The notes beneath the pieces are model-generated. The model was not told where the DNA came from and ran no database searches. It saw nothing but the letters and a program-made list of their open reading frames with translations. Shown in pieces: positions 32,097 through 40,202 of a DNA stretch of 64,000 nucleotides (positions are counted from its first letter, which is position 1; each line of letters begins with the position of its first letter). Origin of the DNA: an uncultured Clostridia bacterium (GTDB lineage: Bacteria; Bacillota; Clostridia; Christensenellales; Borkfalkiaceae); the NCBI GenBank assembly GCA_934278995.1, contig CAKQWM010000005.1:94281-158280 (forward strand), in the 5' to 3' direction. A program made the translations under genes and the position numbers.

Positions 32097-33509
32097 ATGT
32101 TACGAACCGCAACCAACAAATACGAAACCGATATGACGAAGGGCAACCTTTTGCCCAAAATGATTGCTTTTGCCTTGCCGGTAGTTCTTACTTCTATATT
32201 AGGGCTTTTGTACAATACCGCAGATATGGTAGTCGTCGGGCAATTTTTGGGAAGCGACGCAATAGGCGCGGTAGGCGCTACTACTTCGGTAAACAGCATG
32301 CTTACGTTTTTTGCGTCGGGACTTTCCGGCGGCGCGGGAATCGCTCTTACCTATGCGTTCGGGGCAAAAAACGACGCGCTTGGCAACGGAATTTTACATA
32401 CTTCCATGCTTTTGAGCGCGATTATCGGGCTTGTTATCGGTTTAGTCGGCTTTTTCTGTTCGGAGCCGTTGCTCGTTCTGATGAAAACGCCCGATATACA
32501 ACTTAAAGACGCCGTCGATTATTTAAAAATTATTTGCCTCGGTTACCCGCTTAACATGATTTCAAATTTCGGCGGTTCTATGCTCAGGGGAACGGGGGAC
32601 GTAAAAAGACCTCTCATATACAACACGATTTCCGGCGTATTAAACGTAATTTGCAACGTTATTTTCGTCGCGGTTTTTGCTTTAGGCGTAAAAGGAGTTG
32701 CGTTTGCGACGATTTTAAGTCAGGGCGTATCGGCTTTTTGCGTAGTGGTTACACTTCTTAAAAACACGGGCTTCATAAGGCTGAAACTCGGCAAACTTAA
32801 GATTGATCCGACGGCACTGAAAATGATACTTAAATACGGCGTGCCGTCGGGTATTCAGTTATCCCTGTTTTCTTTATGTAGCGTTATTTTGCAATCGACC
32901 ATTAACGGGTTCGGTAAAGAAGTGGTTAATTCTTCCGCAATATCGCAACAAATAGAATTGTATATTTATGCGTTAATGTCCGCCATAATCACCACGACGG
33001 GAACGGGCGTAGGGCAAAATTTCGGCGCGAAAGATTTTGCAAGAATTAAAAAATGTTACAGATTGTCAAATATTATGATGGTTATCGTCGGCGCAACGGC
33101 GGGGCTTATAGTAATAATATTCAATAAACAGATTTGCAAAATTTTTATTAACGGAACCGATTCGCCCGAACAAGCGGATATTATTTTCGGGCTTGTAAAA
33201 GAAAGACTTCTTATTGTCGCCGCAACCTACTTTATCGACGGACTGTTTGAAAGCGGCGCCGCGGCGTTAAGGGGAATAGGCTATTCGTTTACGTCGATGC
33301 TGATAGTTCTGGTCGGCACTTGTTTTTTCAGAATCGCCTGGATTTATCTGATATTCCCGCTTTATCCCACGCTTTGGTTTTTATATATGTTGTACCCCGC
33401 TTCGTACGTCGTTACGCTTATTGCAATATGTATAACTTTTAAACTTAAACTCGGCAAAGAAGAAAATATATATAAGCAATCTTTAATCGGCGCAGCGATA
33501 TCTAAATAA
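32097..33509 (+). CDS. MATE-family efflux transporter
   Basis: A 470-residue membrane protein with about twelve helices, of the MATE (NorM/DinF-like) exporter family, which uses Na+ or H+ gradients to expel drugs or metabolites. Conserved stretches include TKGNLLPKMIAFALPVVL, NTADMVVVGQFLG, SMLRGTGDVKRPLIYN and the internal repeat beginning near residue 240. The substrate is unknown. Transcribed alone after the duplicated locus. Confidence 0.93.
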   Translation: MLRTATNKYETDMTKGNLLPKMIAFALPVVLTSILGLLYNTADMVVVGQFLGSDAIGAVGATTSVNSMLTFFASGLSGGAGIALTYAFGAKNDALGNGILHTSMLLSAIIGLVIGLVGFFCSEPLLVLMKTPDIQLKDAVDYLKIICLGYPLNMISNFGGSMLRGTGDVKRPLIYNTISGVLNVICNVIFVAVFALGVKGVAFATILSQGVSAFCVVVTLLKNTGFIRLKLGKLKIDPTALKMILKYGVPSGIQLSLFSLCSVILQSTINGFGKEVVNSSAISQQIELYIYALMSAIITTTGTGVGQNFGAKDFARIKKCYRLSNIMMVIVGATAGLIVIIFNKQICKIFINGTDSPEQADIIFGLVKERLLIVAATYFIDGLFESGAAALRGIGYSFTSMLIVLVGTCFFRIAWIYLIFPLYPTLWFLYMLYPASYVVTLIAICITFKLKLGKEENIYKQSLIGAAISK

Positions 33510-33571
33510 CGGCTTAAAAACCCGACTTATAAAACGCTTGCCGTTATAGTAGGCGCGGTTTTTGATTCGAC

Positions 33572-33606
33572 GAAGCGTATGTTTGAAGCGTATGTTTGAA
33601 GCGTAT
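33572..33606. repeat. Short tandem repeat, 13-bp unit
   Basis: GAAGCGTATGTTT twice, then a partial third copy GAAGCGTAT, in the gap after the MATE gene. The rest of 33510-33829 contains only terminator hairpins; no gene is seen. Confidence 0.8.
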
Positions 33607-33637
33607 ATATGACAACAAAAAGAATAAGAGCATAAAA

Positions 33638-33667
33638 AAGGCGACAGCATCAACGTACTGTCGCCTT
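33638..33667. terminator. Hairpin terminator downstream of the MATE gene
   Basis: AAGGCGACAG, ten-base loop, CTGTCGCCTT. The T tract is on the minus-strand side (TTTTTTATG), so it may stop minus-strand read-through as well as ending the MATE transcript. Confidence 0.7.
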
Positions 33668-33796
33668 AAATTGTATATTATTTAGTTTCTTTAAATACTT
33701 TCCGTTTTGACGGGGTTTCGTGAGGCGGTCATAAAAATTTTCTTTTCCGCAACTTTTGTCTTAACGATTATCACGGCAACGCCTTTTTCGCAAATG

Positions 33797-33826
33797 AAAA
33801 GGAACCGCGGGTTCGACCACGGTCCC
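33797..33826 (-). terminator. Terminator of tRNA-Ala
   Basis: On the minus strand GGGACCGTGG, loop TCGAAC, CCGCGGTTCC, then TTTT. One U-G pair and one G-U pair form only in minus-strand RNA. Confidence 0.8.
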
Positions 33827-33829
33827 TTA

Positions 33830-33905
33830 TGGTGGAGATAAGGGGATTCGAACCCCTGGCCTATGCGTTGCGAACGCATCGCTCTACCAACTGAGCCATA
33901 CCCCC
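33830..33905 (-). tRNA. tRNA-Ala (anticodon CGC)
   Basis: A 76-nt tRNA with encoded CCA. Acceptor GGGGGTA/TATCTCC contains the G3-U70 pair that identifies alanine tRNA. The anticodon stem ATGCG/CGCAT encloses loop TTCGCAA, giving CGC, which reads GCG codons; this isoacceptor suits the GCG-rich codon use of the region. Confidence 0.96.
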
Positions 33906-33983
33906 GTATGCGTGACTTAAACAGGCGGTAACCGTTTGCCGTTTACAAGCGACCATCGCTACATCGGTTAAGTCAACGCTAAT

Positions 33984-34012
33984 ATAATATATCTTTTTAT
34001 CGTATATGTCAA
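33984..34012 (-). promoter_or_regulatory. Promoter of tRNA-Ala
   Basis: On the minus strand TTGACA (34007-34012), 17-base spacer, TATTAT (33984-33989). Confidence 0.8.
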
Positions 34013-34082
34013 CGTTTTTTTGTTTTTTTGTCAAAAAAAACCTTATTTTTTGTTAATAATCGTCAAAATCGATTTAATTGAC

Positions 34083-34111
34083 TTGAATTTATAAAAAAAT
34101 AGTGGTAATAT
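34083..34111 (+). promoter_or_regulatory. Promoter of the DUF3737 gene
   Basis: TTGAAT (34083-34088), 17-base spacer, TAATAT (34106-34111), 28 bases before the start, so the leader is very short. Confidence 0.6.
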
Positions 34112-34138
34112 TGCCTTCAAAGGCGGGTATATACGATT

Positions 34139-34996
34139 ATGAAACGAAACTACGACAGAGAATTTATAAACGTTACCTACGACGGAGAACGCGCTTTATA
34201 CGGCGAAAGCGAAGCGTTGATTAAAAATTGTCGGTTTGAAGGTCCTTCGGACGGTGAATCTTGTCTGAAAGAAACAAGCGATCTGACGGTTGAAAAATGT
34301 CATTTTGCCTTGCGTTACCCGTTATGGCACGCAACCAAAATTAAAATCGTCGATTGCGATATGACTACGACCTGTCGCGCGCCGTTATGGTATGGCAAAG
34401 ATCTCGTTATAAACAATCTAGATTGTTCGGGCGTCAAAGCCGTAAGAGAATGTAAAAACGTAACTATATCCGACAGTAATTTTATTTCGTCCGAATTTTG
34501 CTGGCTTTCGGCAAACCTTAAATTAAAAAATCTTTCGGTTGAGTCCGAATATCCGTTTTTCATGATAAAGCGCGCCGAAATAAATAATTTGAAAATGAAA
34601 GCGAAGTACTCTTTTCAATATGCTGAGGACGTTATCGTTTACGACAGTTTTTTAGATACGAAAGACGCTTTCTGGCACACGAAAAACGTTACGGTAAAAA
34701 ACAGCGTCGTCAAAGGGGAATATCTCGGCTGGTACAGTAAAAATCTTACCTTCGTAAATTGTAAAATAATCGGAACGCAACCTCTTTGTTACGCCGAAAA
34801 TCTGAAACTTATAGATTGTGAAACCGAAAATTGCGATTTATCTTTTGAAAATTCGGTGGTTGACGCTGAAATAAAAGGCAGAATTACGAGTGTGAAAAAT
34901 CCGATGGGTAAAATCGTCGCCGACGAAATAGGCGAAATTATTATCGACGAACATTCTCGCGGTAAGTGCGAAATTTTTACCGCTTCCGATAAATAA
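34139..34996 (+). CDS. DUF3737-family protein
   Basis: A 285-residue protein with the regular short repeats of a right-handed beta helix (LTVEKCHFALRYPLWHA; VTISDSNFISSEFCWLS; LKLIDCETENCDLSFE). Sequence features such as YPLWHAxxxxIxxCDM and RAPLWYxKDLxI are those of DUF3737, a family widespread in gut Bacillota and of unknown function. No signal peptide, so probably cytoplasmic. Monocistronic between a promoter and a strong terminator. Confidence 0.85.
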   Translation: MKRNYDREFINVTYDGERALYGESEALIKNCRFEGPSDGESCLKETSDLTVEKCHFALRYPLWHATKIKIVDCDMTTTCRAPLWYGKDLVINNLDCSGVKAVRECKNVTISDSNFISSEFCWLSANLKLKNLSVESEYPFFMIKRAEINNLKMKAKYSFQYAEDVIVYDSFLDTKDAFWHTKNVTVKNSVVKGEYLGWYSKNLTFVNCKIIGTQPLCYAENLKLIDCETENCDLSFENSVVDAEIKGRITSVKNPMGKIVADEIGEIIIDEHSRGKCEIFTASDK

Positions 34997-35003
34997 CGAT
35001 CAT

Positions 35004-35043
35004 ATAAAACGCGTCCGCTAAAATTTAAGCGGACGCGTTTTAT
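35004..35043. terminator. Bidirectional terminator
   Basis: ATAAAACGCGTCCGCT, seven-base loop, AGCGGACGCGTTTTAT; serves the DUF3737 gene and the opposing methyltransferase gene. Confidence 0.88.
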
Positions 35044-35082
35044 ATGACGCGTTTTATTTAGCGATATAACGCCAAAAGGCTG

Positions 35083-36252
35083 CTAATCGATTTGAAGTAT
35101 AAAAAACTTTAAGTAAGCCGATTCGTCTTCCGTTAACAAAGACGGGTGGTCAAGGCATTGTATTCGCTGTTCAAGCAGTTTGGCGCGTCGTCCCGCGCTA
35201 CGGCTTGATTCCGAAAGCATTTTTTTAAACAGCGTTTCCGTCATGAAGTGCGTACATGAAGAAGAAACCAGAATACCGCCTTTGTTAAGCAATTTCATCG
35301 CTAAAATATTGACGTCTATATAACCTTTATAAGCGTTTTGAATTTCGTTTGCTCTTTTGCAAAACGCGGGAGGATCGAGTATAATCATATCGAAGGTTTT
35401 TCCCTCCGATTTGTATTCTCGCAATTTTTCAAAAACGTCGCAACAAACGGCTTCAACGTTTTTAAGCCCGTTTATTAAGGCGTTATGCTTTATATCCGAA
35501 ACGGCTTTTTCCGATACGTCGAGCGCGTAAACTTTTTTCGCTCCCGCCATGCCTGCGTTCAGGGCAAACCCGCCGACGTTTGAAAAACAGTCGAGGACGA
35601 TTTTGTCCTTTGAAAATCTTCTTATGGATAATCTGTTTAGTTTCTGATCGAGAAAGTAACCCGTTTTCTGCCCACCGAGAAGGTCCACGTCGATAAGTAA
35701 ACCGTTTTCGGATATTCTCGCGCGTTCGACGTTTTCGCCGTAAATAACGCCTTTAAAAGGCTCTAAACCCTCCTTTGTTCTGACTTGGGCATCGCTTCTT
35801 TCGATTATTGCCCGTGGAGAAAAAATTTCTTTCAGACAATCTATGATAACGTCTTTTTTATTGTTCATACCAAGGGTTAAAAACTGCGCGGATAAAACGT
35901 CGGAAAACCTGTCTATAATTAAACCGGGAAGGTAATCGTTTTCGGAAAACACGACTCTGTAACAATCGTCCGCAAGATACTTTCTTCGCATATCGTCGGC
36001 GTAGGCGATTCTTTCCGAAAAAAGACGGCGATCGTCTTCGATATCGGAAAATATAAACAATCGAACCAAAATTTTGGATAAATGGTTGATGTAACCTTTG
36101 CCTATAAACTTACCGTCGAAAGAACGAACGACGGCTAAACTTCCGTTTTTGTCTTTGCCTTCGATTTTATAAACTTCGTTAGCAAAAACCCACGTTTTGC
36201 CCCCGATAAACTCTTTTTCTTCGTTTTTTTTCAAATAAACCGTGTAAGCCAT
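35083..36252 (-). CDS. Class I rRNA methyltransferase, RlmI-like
   Basis: A 389-residue enzyme. N-terminal PUA domain (about 1-75: FIGGKTWVFANEVYKIEGK), a middle domain (VVFSENDYLPGLIIDRFSD), then the SAM-binding fold with LDCFSNVGGFALNAG, ALDVSEKAVSD and the catalytic LDPPAFCK. E. coli RlmI methylates cytosine 1962 of 23S rRNA; the exact target here is inferred. The start at 36252 (MAYTVYLKK) matches the family; the longer frame to 36360 runs into the htpG control region. Confidence 0.92.
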   Translation of the reverse strand: MAYTVYLKKNEEKEFIGGKTWVFANEVYKIEGKDKNGSLAVVRSFDGKFIGKGYINHLSKILVRLFIFSDIEDDRRLFSERIAYADDMRRKYLADDCYRVVFSENDYLPGLIIDRFSDVLSAQFLTLGMNNKKDVIIDCLKEIFSPRAIIERSDAQVRTKEGLEPFKGVIYGENVERARISENGLLIDVDLLGGQKTGYFLDQKLNRLSIRRFSKDKIVLDCFSNVGGFALNAGMAGAKKVYALDVSEKAVSDIKHNALINGLKNVEAVCCDVFEKLREYKSEGKTFDMIILDPPAFCKRANEIQNAYKGYIDVNILAMKLLNKGGILVSSSCTHFMTETLFKKMLSESSRSAGRRAKLLEQRIQCLDHPSLLTEDESAYLKFFILQID

Positions 36253-36353
36253 AAAATTTTCCGTCGCTAAGAATTTAATTTCATATAAAAATATAACACA
36301 TTTTGCCGTTCGTTCAAAATGAAAAGTTATTTTTTTGTGAAATATTACAAAAA

Positions 36354-36380
36354 TTAGCACTCTACGCTTGACATTGCTAA
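36354..36380 (+). promoter_or_regulatory. CIRCE operator (HrcA binding site)
   Basis: TTAGCACTC, nine-base spacer, CATTGCTAA. The left arm is perfect and the right arm has two changes from GAGTGCTAA. It overlaps the -35 of the htpG promoter, so HrcA could block transcription until heat stress. Confidence 0.85.
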
Positions 36381-36396
36381 TTTTTGAGTTTATGAT
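36368..36396 (+). promoter_or_regulatory. Promoter of htpG
   Basis: TTGACA (36368-36373), 17-base spacer, TATGAT (36391-36396). Confidence 0.88.
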
Positions 36397-36444
36397 ATAG
36401 ACGCAAAATAAAACTACGCCACAAAAGGGCAGGGAGGATACGTT

Positions 36445-38355
36445 ATGAAAAAATTCAAAACAGAATCCAAAAGAATGTTGGATCTCGTTATCAATTCCAT
36501 TTACACGAACAGAGAAATATTTTTGAGAGAATTGTTGTCCAACGCAAGCGACGCTATCGATAAACTTTATTACAAAGGGCTTACCGAAGGTTTAACGGGG
36601 CTTACGCGGGACGATTTTTCGATACGGATATTGCCCGATAAAGACGCGAGAACGCTTAAAATTATCGACAACGGTATCGGTATGACCAAAGACGAACTCG
36701 AAAACAATCTCGGTACGATTGCAAAAAGCGGTTCTTTTGATTTCAAAAACGACAAAACCGACGATAATAAAGATATAGATATTATCGGTCAGTTCGGCGT
36801 TGGTTTTTATTCGGCGTTTATGGTAGCGAAGAAAGTGGAAGTCTTGTCTAAGGCGTACGGCTCGGACGAGGCGTATTTATGGACAAGCGAAGGCGCCGAC
36901 GGTTACGACGTAATTCCCGCCGTAAAAGAAAGCAACGGTACGGAGGTAACGCTTTACCTTAAAGACGACGCAGGGGAAGAATCCTATAAAGAGTATCTTG
37001 AAGAATACAAACTTAAAGAACTTGTCAGAAAGTATTCCGATTATATAAGATACCCCATAAAAATGACCGTTACTACTTACGAATACGAACACGCAGACTT
37101 AAAAGGCGAATCCGATTGCCACGACGAAGAATGTAACTGCCACGACCACGAAAAAGAAACGAGCGAGCCGAAAGAAGTCAGAAAAGAAGAAACTTTAAAC
37201 TCGATGACACCCGTTTGGAGAAAGACAAAGTCCGAACTTAAAGAACACGAATACGAAGATTTTTACAAAGAAGAATTTTACGACGCGCAAGATCCTTTAA
37301 GATGTATTTATACTTCGGCGGAAGGCGCCGTAGATTATAAAGCGTTGCTTTTTATACCTAAAACCATACCGTATAATTACTACTCGAAGTCGTACGAAAA
37401 AGGTCTTAAACTTTATACTGCGGGCGTAATGATTACCGATAAATGCGCAGACCTTCTGCCCGATTATTTCAATTTCGTCAAAGGCGTTGTCGATAGCGAA
37501 GTAACTCTTAATATTTCAAGAGAAACCGTACAGCAAAACAGACAACTTAAAGCAATTAAAACGAGCCTTGAAAAGAAAATTAAATCCGAACTTTTATCCA
37601 TGCAGAAAAACGATAGAGAAAAGTTCGAGGAATTTTTCGATAACTTCGGCTTATCGCTGAAATACGGAGTGTATTCGAGTTTCGGCATGAATAACGAAAC
37701 GCTTACCGACCTTTTAATGTTCAAATCCGTAAAAACGGGTAAATACCTTACTTTGAAGGAATACGTCGAAAACGCGGCGGAAGGGCAGAAAACCATATAT
37801 TACGCAGCGGGTAAAACCGTCGATGCGTGCAAAGCGCTTCCGAAAATAGAATCGGTTCTGGATAAAGGATACGACGTTTTATGCTTATGCGACGACGTGG
37901 ACGAATTTTGCCTCAAAATGATAGGTAAATACGAGGACTTTACATTTAAGTCCTATGAAACGGAAGAAGTCGAAACGGGTGAAACCGTAGAAATCGACAA
38001 AGACGTGGAAAAGGCGATTTTAGACGACTTAAAAGATAAAATAGTTAAGGTAAAACTTTCCAAAAATCTTAAAAATCATCCCGTCGCGCTTACGAGCGAA
38101 GGCGAACTTTCTATCGAGATGGAGAAGGTTTTTTCTAAAATGCCCAACGCAAACGTCCCTATGAAGGCTCAAAAAGTACTTGAAATAAACGCCGATCACC
38201 CCGTTTATCGGAAATTGCTCGACACGTTATCGGGCGACAAGAAAAAATTCGACGATATAGTTACGGTATTATACGAACAGGCTTGTCTGATTTCCGGACT
38301 TGAGGTAGATGACGTTACCGCGCTTACCGACAAAATTTTCAGTTTGATAGTTTGA
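36445..38355 (+). CDS. htpG: Chaperone HtpG (Hsp90)
   Basis: A 636-residue ATP-dependent chaperone. N-terminal ATPase domain with NREIFLRELLSNASDAIDKL, DNGIGMTKDEL and GQFGVGFYSAFMVA; middle domain with NISRETVQQNR; C-terminal dimerisation domain. The charged linker at about residues 215-245 holds a Cys/His cluster (DCHDEECNCHDHE), an unusual feature that might bind metal. AGGGAGG precedes the ATG. Control by CIRCE is indicated by the operator upstream; in Bacillus subtilis htpG is not CIRCE-controlled. Confidence 0.97.
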   Translation: MKKFKTESKRMLDLVINSIYTNREIFLRELLSNASDAIDKLYYKGLTEGLTGLTRDDFSIRILPDKDARTLKIIDNGIGMTKDELENNLGTIAKSGSFDFKNDKTDDNKDIDIIGQFGVGFYSAFMVAKKVEVLSKAYGSDEAYLWTSEGADGYDVIPAVKESNGTEVTLYLKDDAGEESYKEYLEEYKLKELVRKYSDYIRYPIKMTVTTYEYEHADLKGESDCHDEECNCHDHEKETSEPKEVRKEETLNSMTPVWRKTKSELKEHEYEDFYKEEFYDAQDPLRCIYTSAEGAVDYKALLFIPKTIPYNYYSKSYEKGLKLYTAGVMITDKCADLLPDYFNFVKGVVDSEVTLNISRETVQQNRQLKAIKTSLEKKIKSELLSMQKNDREKFEEFFDNFGLSLKYGVYSSFGMNNETLTDLLMFKSVKTGKYLTLKEYVENAAEGQKTIYYAAGKTVDACKALPKIESVLDKGYDVLCLCDDVDEFCLKMIGKYEDFTFKSYETEEVETGETVEIDKDVEKAILDDLKDKIVKVKLSKNLKNHPVALTSEGELSIEMEKVFSKMPNANVPMKAQKVLEINADHPVYRKLLDTLSGDKKKFDDIVTVLYEQACLISGLEVDDVTALTDKIFSLIV

Positions 38356-38389
38356 GCGTCGTCAGAATAAACGACTTAAAAATTACGAT

Positions 38390-38417
38390 AAAAACGACGG
38401 AATTTTCCGCCGTTTTT
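38390..38417. terminator. Terminator between htpG and the 49-aa gene
   Basis: AAAAACGACGG, loop AATTTT, CCGCCGTTTTT. One pair is G-U in minus-strand RNA and A-C on the plus strand, so the minus direction is favoured, though A/T runs flank both sides. Confidence 0.75.
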
Positions 38418-38446
38418 ATTTTTTGATATCCGGTTATTCAGGTCGG

Positions 38447-38596
38447 CTATAAATTTATCGTTTTTTCGTCGGTACGGTCGGAACAACAGGTCGTCGTAAG
38501 CAGTGCAAGAAGCAAGAAAAGTTGCGTTGAAGTTATCGTTCCGTTTGTTGTCAGTAAAAACAGTAAAGCGATAACCCCGAGATTTGCAGTTGACAT
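38447..38596 (-). CDS. Small hydrophobic protein (49 aa)
   Basis: A 49-residue protein starting MSTANLGVIALLFLLTTNG. Two hydrophobic segments (about 5-16 and 24-34) are separated by TNGTITSTQ and followed by CC and an acidic tail. GGAG lies eight bases before the ATG. It is transcribed away from the ArsR-type gene. It resembles small clostridial membrane peptides but I cannot name a family. May be controlled by the ArsR regulator. Confidence 0.55.
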   Translation of the reverse strand: MSTANLGVIALLFLLTTNGTITSTQLFLLLALLTTTCCSDRTDEKTINL

Positions 38597-38672
38597 AAAA
38601 ATTTCTCCGATATTTTTGATAAAAATCGACTTTATTATACAATATGCGTGCTTTTTGCCATATATGAACAAA

Positions 38673-38701
38673 TTGACAGTTGTCTAATCGGATAGTACAA
38701 T
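38673..38701 (+). promoter_or_regulatory. Promoter of the ArsR-family gene
   Basis: TTGACA (38673-38678), 17-base spacer, TACAAT (38696-38701). The sequence TTGACAGTTGTC in the -35 region is partly palindromic and may be an operator half. Confidence 0.8.
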
Positions 38702-38748
38702 ATATTCGTAACGATAGAACGTTATAAATTATACGGACGGTGGAAAAA

Positions 38749-39087
38749 ATGAACAATTTGCTTTTACTTGACAAGCGGACGGAATCAATCGTAAACGATT
38801 ACGTTCCCGATAACGAAACTTTAAACGATCTCGTAAACTTTTTTTCTGTTTTTGCGGATTTAACGAGGCTCAAAATAATATCGGCGTTGTCGATAACCGA
38901 AATGTGCGTAACGGATATTTCAAGAACCCTTTTTATCAATCAGACTACAGTAAGTCACCAGTTAAGGCTTTTGAAAAATTACGGCGCCGTAACTTCGCGG
39001 CGCGAAGGAAAAATCATTTTTTATTCTATAAAAAACGAGATTTTAAACGACGTATTGCTCAAAGGCATCGAATTTTTAGGTTGCTGA
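38749..39087 (+). CDS. ArsR-family transcriptional regulator
   Basis: A 112-residue winged-helix repressor. FSVFADLTRLKIISALSITEMCVTDISRTL followed by INQTTVSHQLRLLKNYGAV is the ArsR/SmtB DNA-binding core; REGKIIFYSIKN is the wing. The metal-site motif ELCVCDL of arsenic sensors is EMCVTDI here, with only one Cys, and another Cys is the last residue. Such proteins sense metals or other ligands; which one is unknown. ATG at 38749 fits the GGTGG site better than GTG at 38740. Confidence 0.9.
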   Translation: MNNLLLLDKRTESIVNDYVPDNETLNDLVNFFSVFADLTRLKIISALSITEMCVTDISRTLFINQTTVSHQLRLLKNYGAVTSRREGKIIFYSIKNEILNDVLLKGIEFLGC

Positions 39088-39113
39088 AATTTATTATAAA
39101 TAAATTAAAAACA

Positions 39114-39144
39114 GGTGTCGCAAATTTTGCGACACCCTTTTTTT
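39114..39144 (+). terminator. Terminator of the ArsR-family gene
   Basis: GGTGTCGCAAA, short loop, TGCGACACC, then a T run. Confidence 0.9.
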
Positions 39145-39358
39145 ATTTACAGCCGCATCCGCCGAAATTGTTTCCGCCGTTTACGGGCGGTCTTTTTTGT
39201 CCGCAACCGCACAAAAGCAGTACGATGAGTATGGGAAGAAGACATTCGCATCCGCAAATTTTGTCAAACAAACCTCTTACGCAGCCGCCCTGACAGCATA
39301 AAAGTAAAATGATGAGTATGTAAAGGTAACAGCAATTATTGTTGAAACAGTTTAACAT
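39143..39358 (-). CDS. Cys-rich small membrane protein (71 aa)
   Basis: A 71-residue protein with thirteen cysteines. Two hydrophobic segments (YLYILIILLLCC at about 11-22 and LLPILIVLLLCGC at about 40-52) are separated by QGGCVRGLFDKICGCEC, and it ends in a Gly/Asn/Cys tail (NNFGGCGCK). Proteins with this alternation of hydrophobic and CCGG-like parts are common in Clostridia and some are called high-cysteine or chorion-like proteins; function is not known, with a spore or membrane location suspected. CAGGAG precedes the ATG. Confidence 0.6.
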   Translation of the reverse strand: MLNCFNNNCCYLYILIILLLCCQGGCVRGLFDKICGCECLLPILIVLLLCGCGQKRPPVNGGNNFGGCGCK

Positions 39359-39451
39359 TAATTTTCTCCTGTATATCTTAATCAGTCGTTTCGACTGTCA
39401 TTATATATTACGGCTTGGATATATAAATTGTTACAAAACGTCGATAAACGT

Positions 39452-39480
39452 TTGCTAAAAGAAGCGAAATATATTAAAAT
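39452..39480 (+). promoter_or_regulatory. Promoter of the ECF S component - coaX operon
   Basis: TTGCTA (39452-39457), 17-base spacer, TAAAAT (39475-39480). The 80-base leader contains a weak CGGAT/ATCCG hairpin; no known riboswitch is recognised. Confidence 0.55.
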
Positions 39481-39568
39481 AAGAATAATCTCACCGTAAT
39501 CGGGAGATATATTCTTTATTATTTTTTTATCAACGGATATTCCTTGAGAAATCCGATTGGAGGTTTTT

Positions 39569-40201
39569 ATGAAAGGTGAAGGTAATTCACAAAGTTTTGT
39601 TGAGCGCTATCTGACTGCGAAAAACGTAACGTATTTTGCAATCCTGTTGGCGCTCGTTATAGTTTTGCAACTATTCGGTTCCGTTATAAAAATCGGCGCG
39701 ACTACGCTTAGTTTCGTTCTTGTTCCGATAGTTTTGTCCGGAATGATTCTCGGTCCCGTCTGGGCGGGTGGCTTAGGCTTTATTTTCGGAGTAATCGTTT
39801 ATTTGCAAGGGTTGTTCGGCGCGGATCCGTTTACAGCCGTGCTTATAGCAGATCACCCGTTTATAACCGCCGCGGTATGTTTGGGCAAGGGGCTTTTGGC
39901 AGGGCTTGCCTCGGGTTATATATACAAAGCGCTAAAAGGTAAAAACGAAACGCTGGCGTCTTTTGTTTCCGCCGTTATATGCCCCGTTGTAAATACTTCC
40001 TTGTTCGTCATAGGCGCGCTTTTCATGAGCGATACTTTGAACACAAACTTCGTTCAAAGCGGGCAGACGGTAATTTATTTTTTAGTTATAGTTTGCGCCG
40101 GAATAAATTTTTTGATCGAACTCGGCATAAATATCGTTTGCGCGCCCGCGATACTTAGAATAACCAAAATAATCGAAAAAAACGTTAAAGAAAGAGGATA
40201 A
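39569..40201 (+). CDS. ECF transporter S component, probable pantothenate
   Basis: A 210-residue membrane protein with about six helices and the ECF S-component pattern (ILLALVIVLQLFGSVIKIG near the N terminus, then VLVPIVLSGMILGPVWAGG). The gene is two bases before coaX, which phosphorylates pantothenate, so pantothenate is the probable substrate. EcfA and EcfT would be supplied from elsewhere. ATG at 39569 was chosen because GGAGG stands five bases before it. Confidence 0.85.
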   Translation: MKGEGNSQSFVERYLTAKNVTYFAILLALVIVLQLFGSVIKIGATTLSFVLVPIVLSGMILGPVWAGGLGFIFGVIVYLQGLFGADPFTAVLIADHPFITAAVCLGKGLLAGLASGYIYKALKGKNETLASFVSAVICPVVNTSLFVIGALFMSDTLNTNFVQSGQTVIYFLVIVCAGINFLIELGINIVCAPAILRITKIIEKNVKERG

Positions 40202-40202
40202 T

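Noticed and set aside
33572..33606. Possible CRISPR repeats
   Set aside because: The units are 13 bp with no spacers and no cas genes in the window; it is a simple tandem repeat.
33691..33879. A 62-residue minus-strand frame
   Set aside because: It covers tRNA-Ala and its terminator; the translated sequence is that of a tRNA read as protein.
35083..36360. Longer start of the RlmI-like gene at 36360
   Set aside because: The added 36 residues are unlike the family and would overlap the CIRCE operator of htpG.
38376..38774. A 132-residue minus-strand frame across the ArsR promoter
   Set aside because: It spans the terminator, the 49-aa gene in another frame and the divergent promoter; the shorter gene has a ribosome site and hydrophobic pattern.
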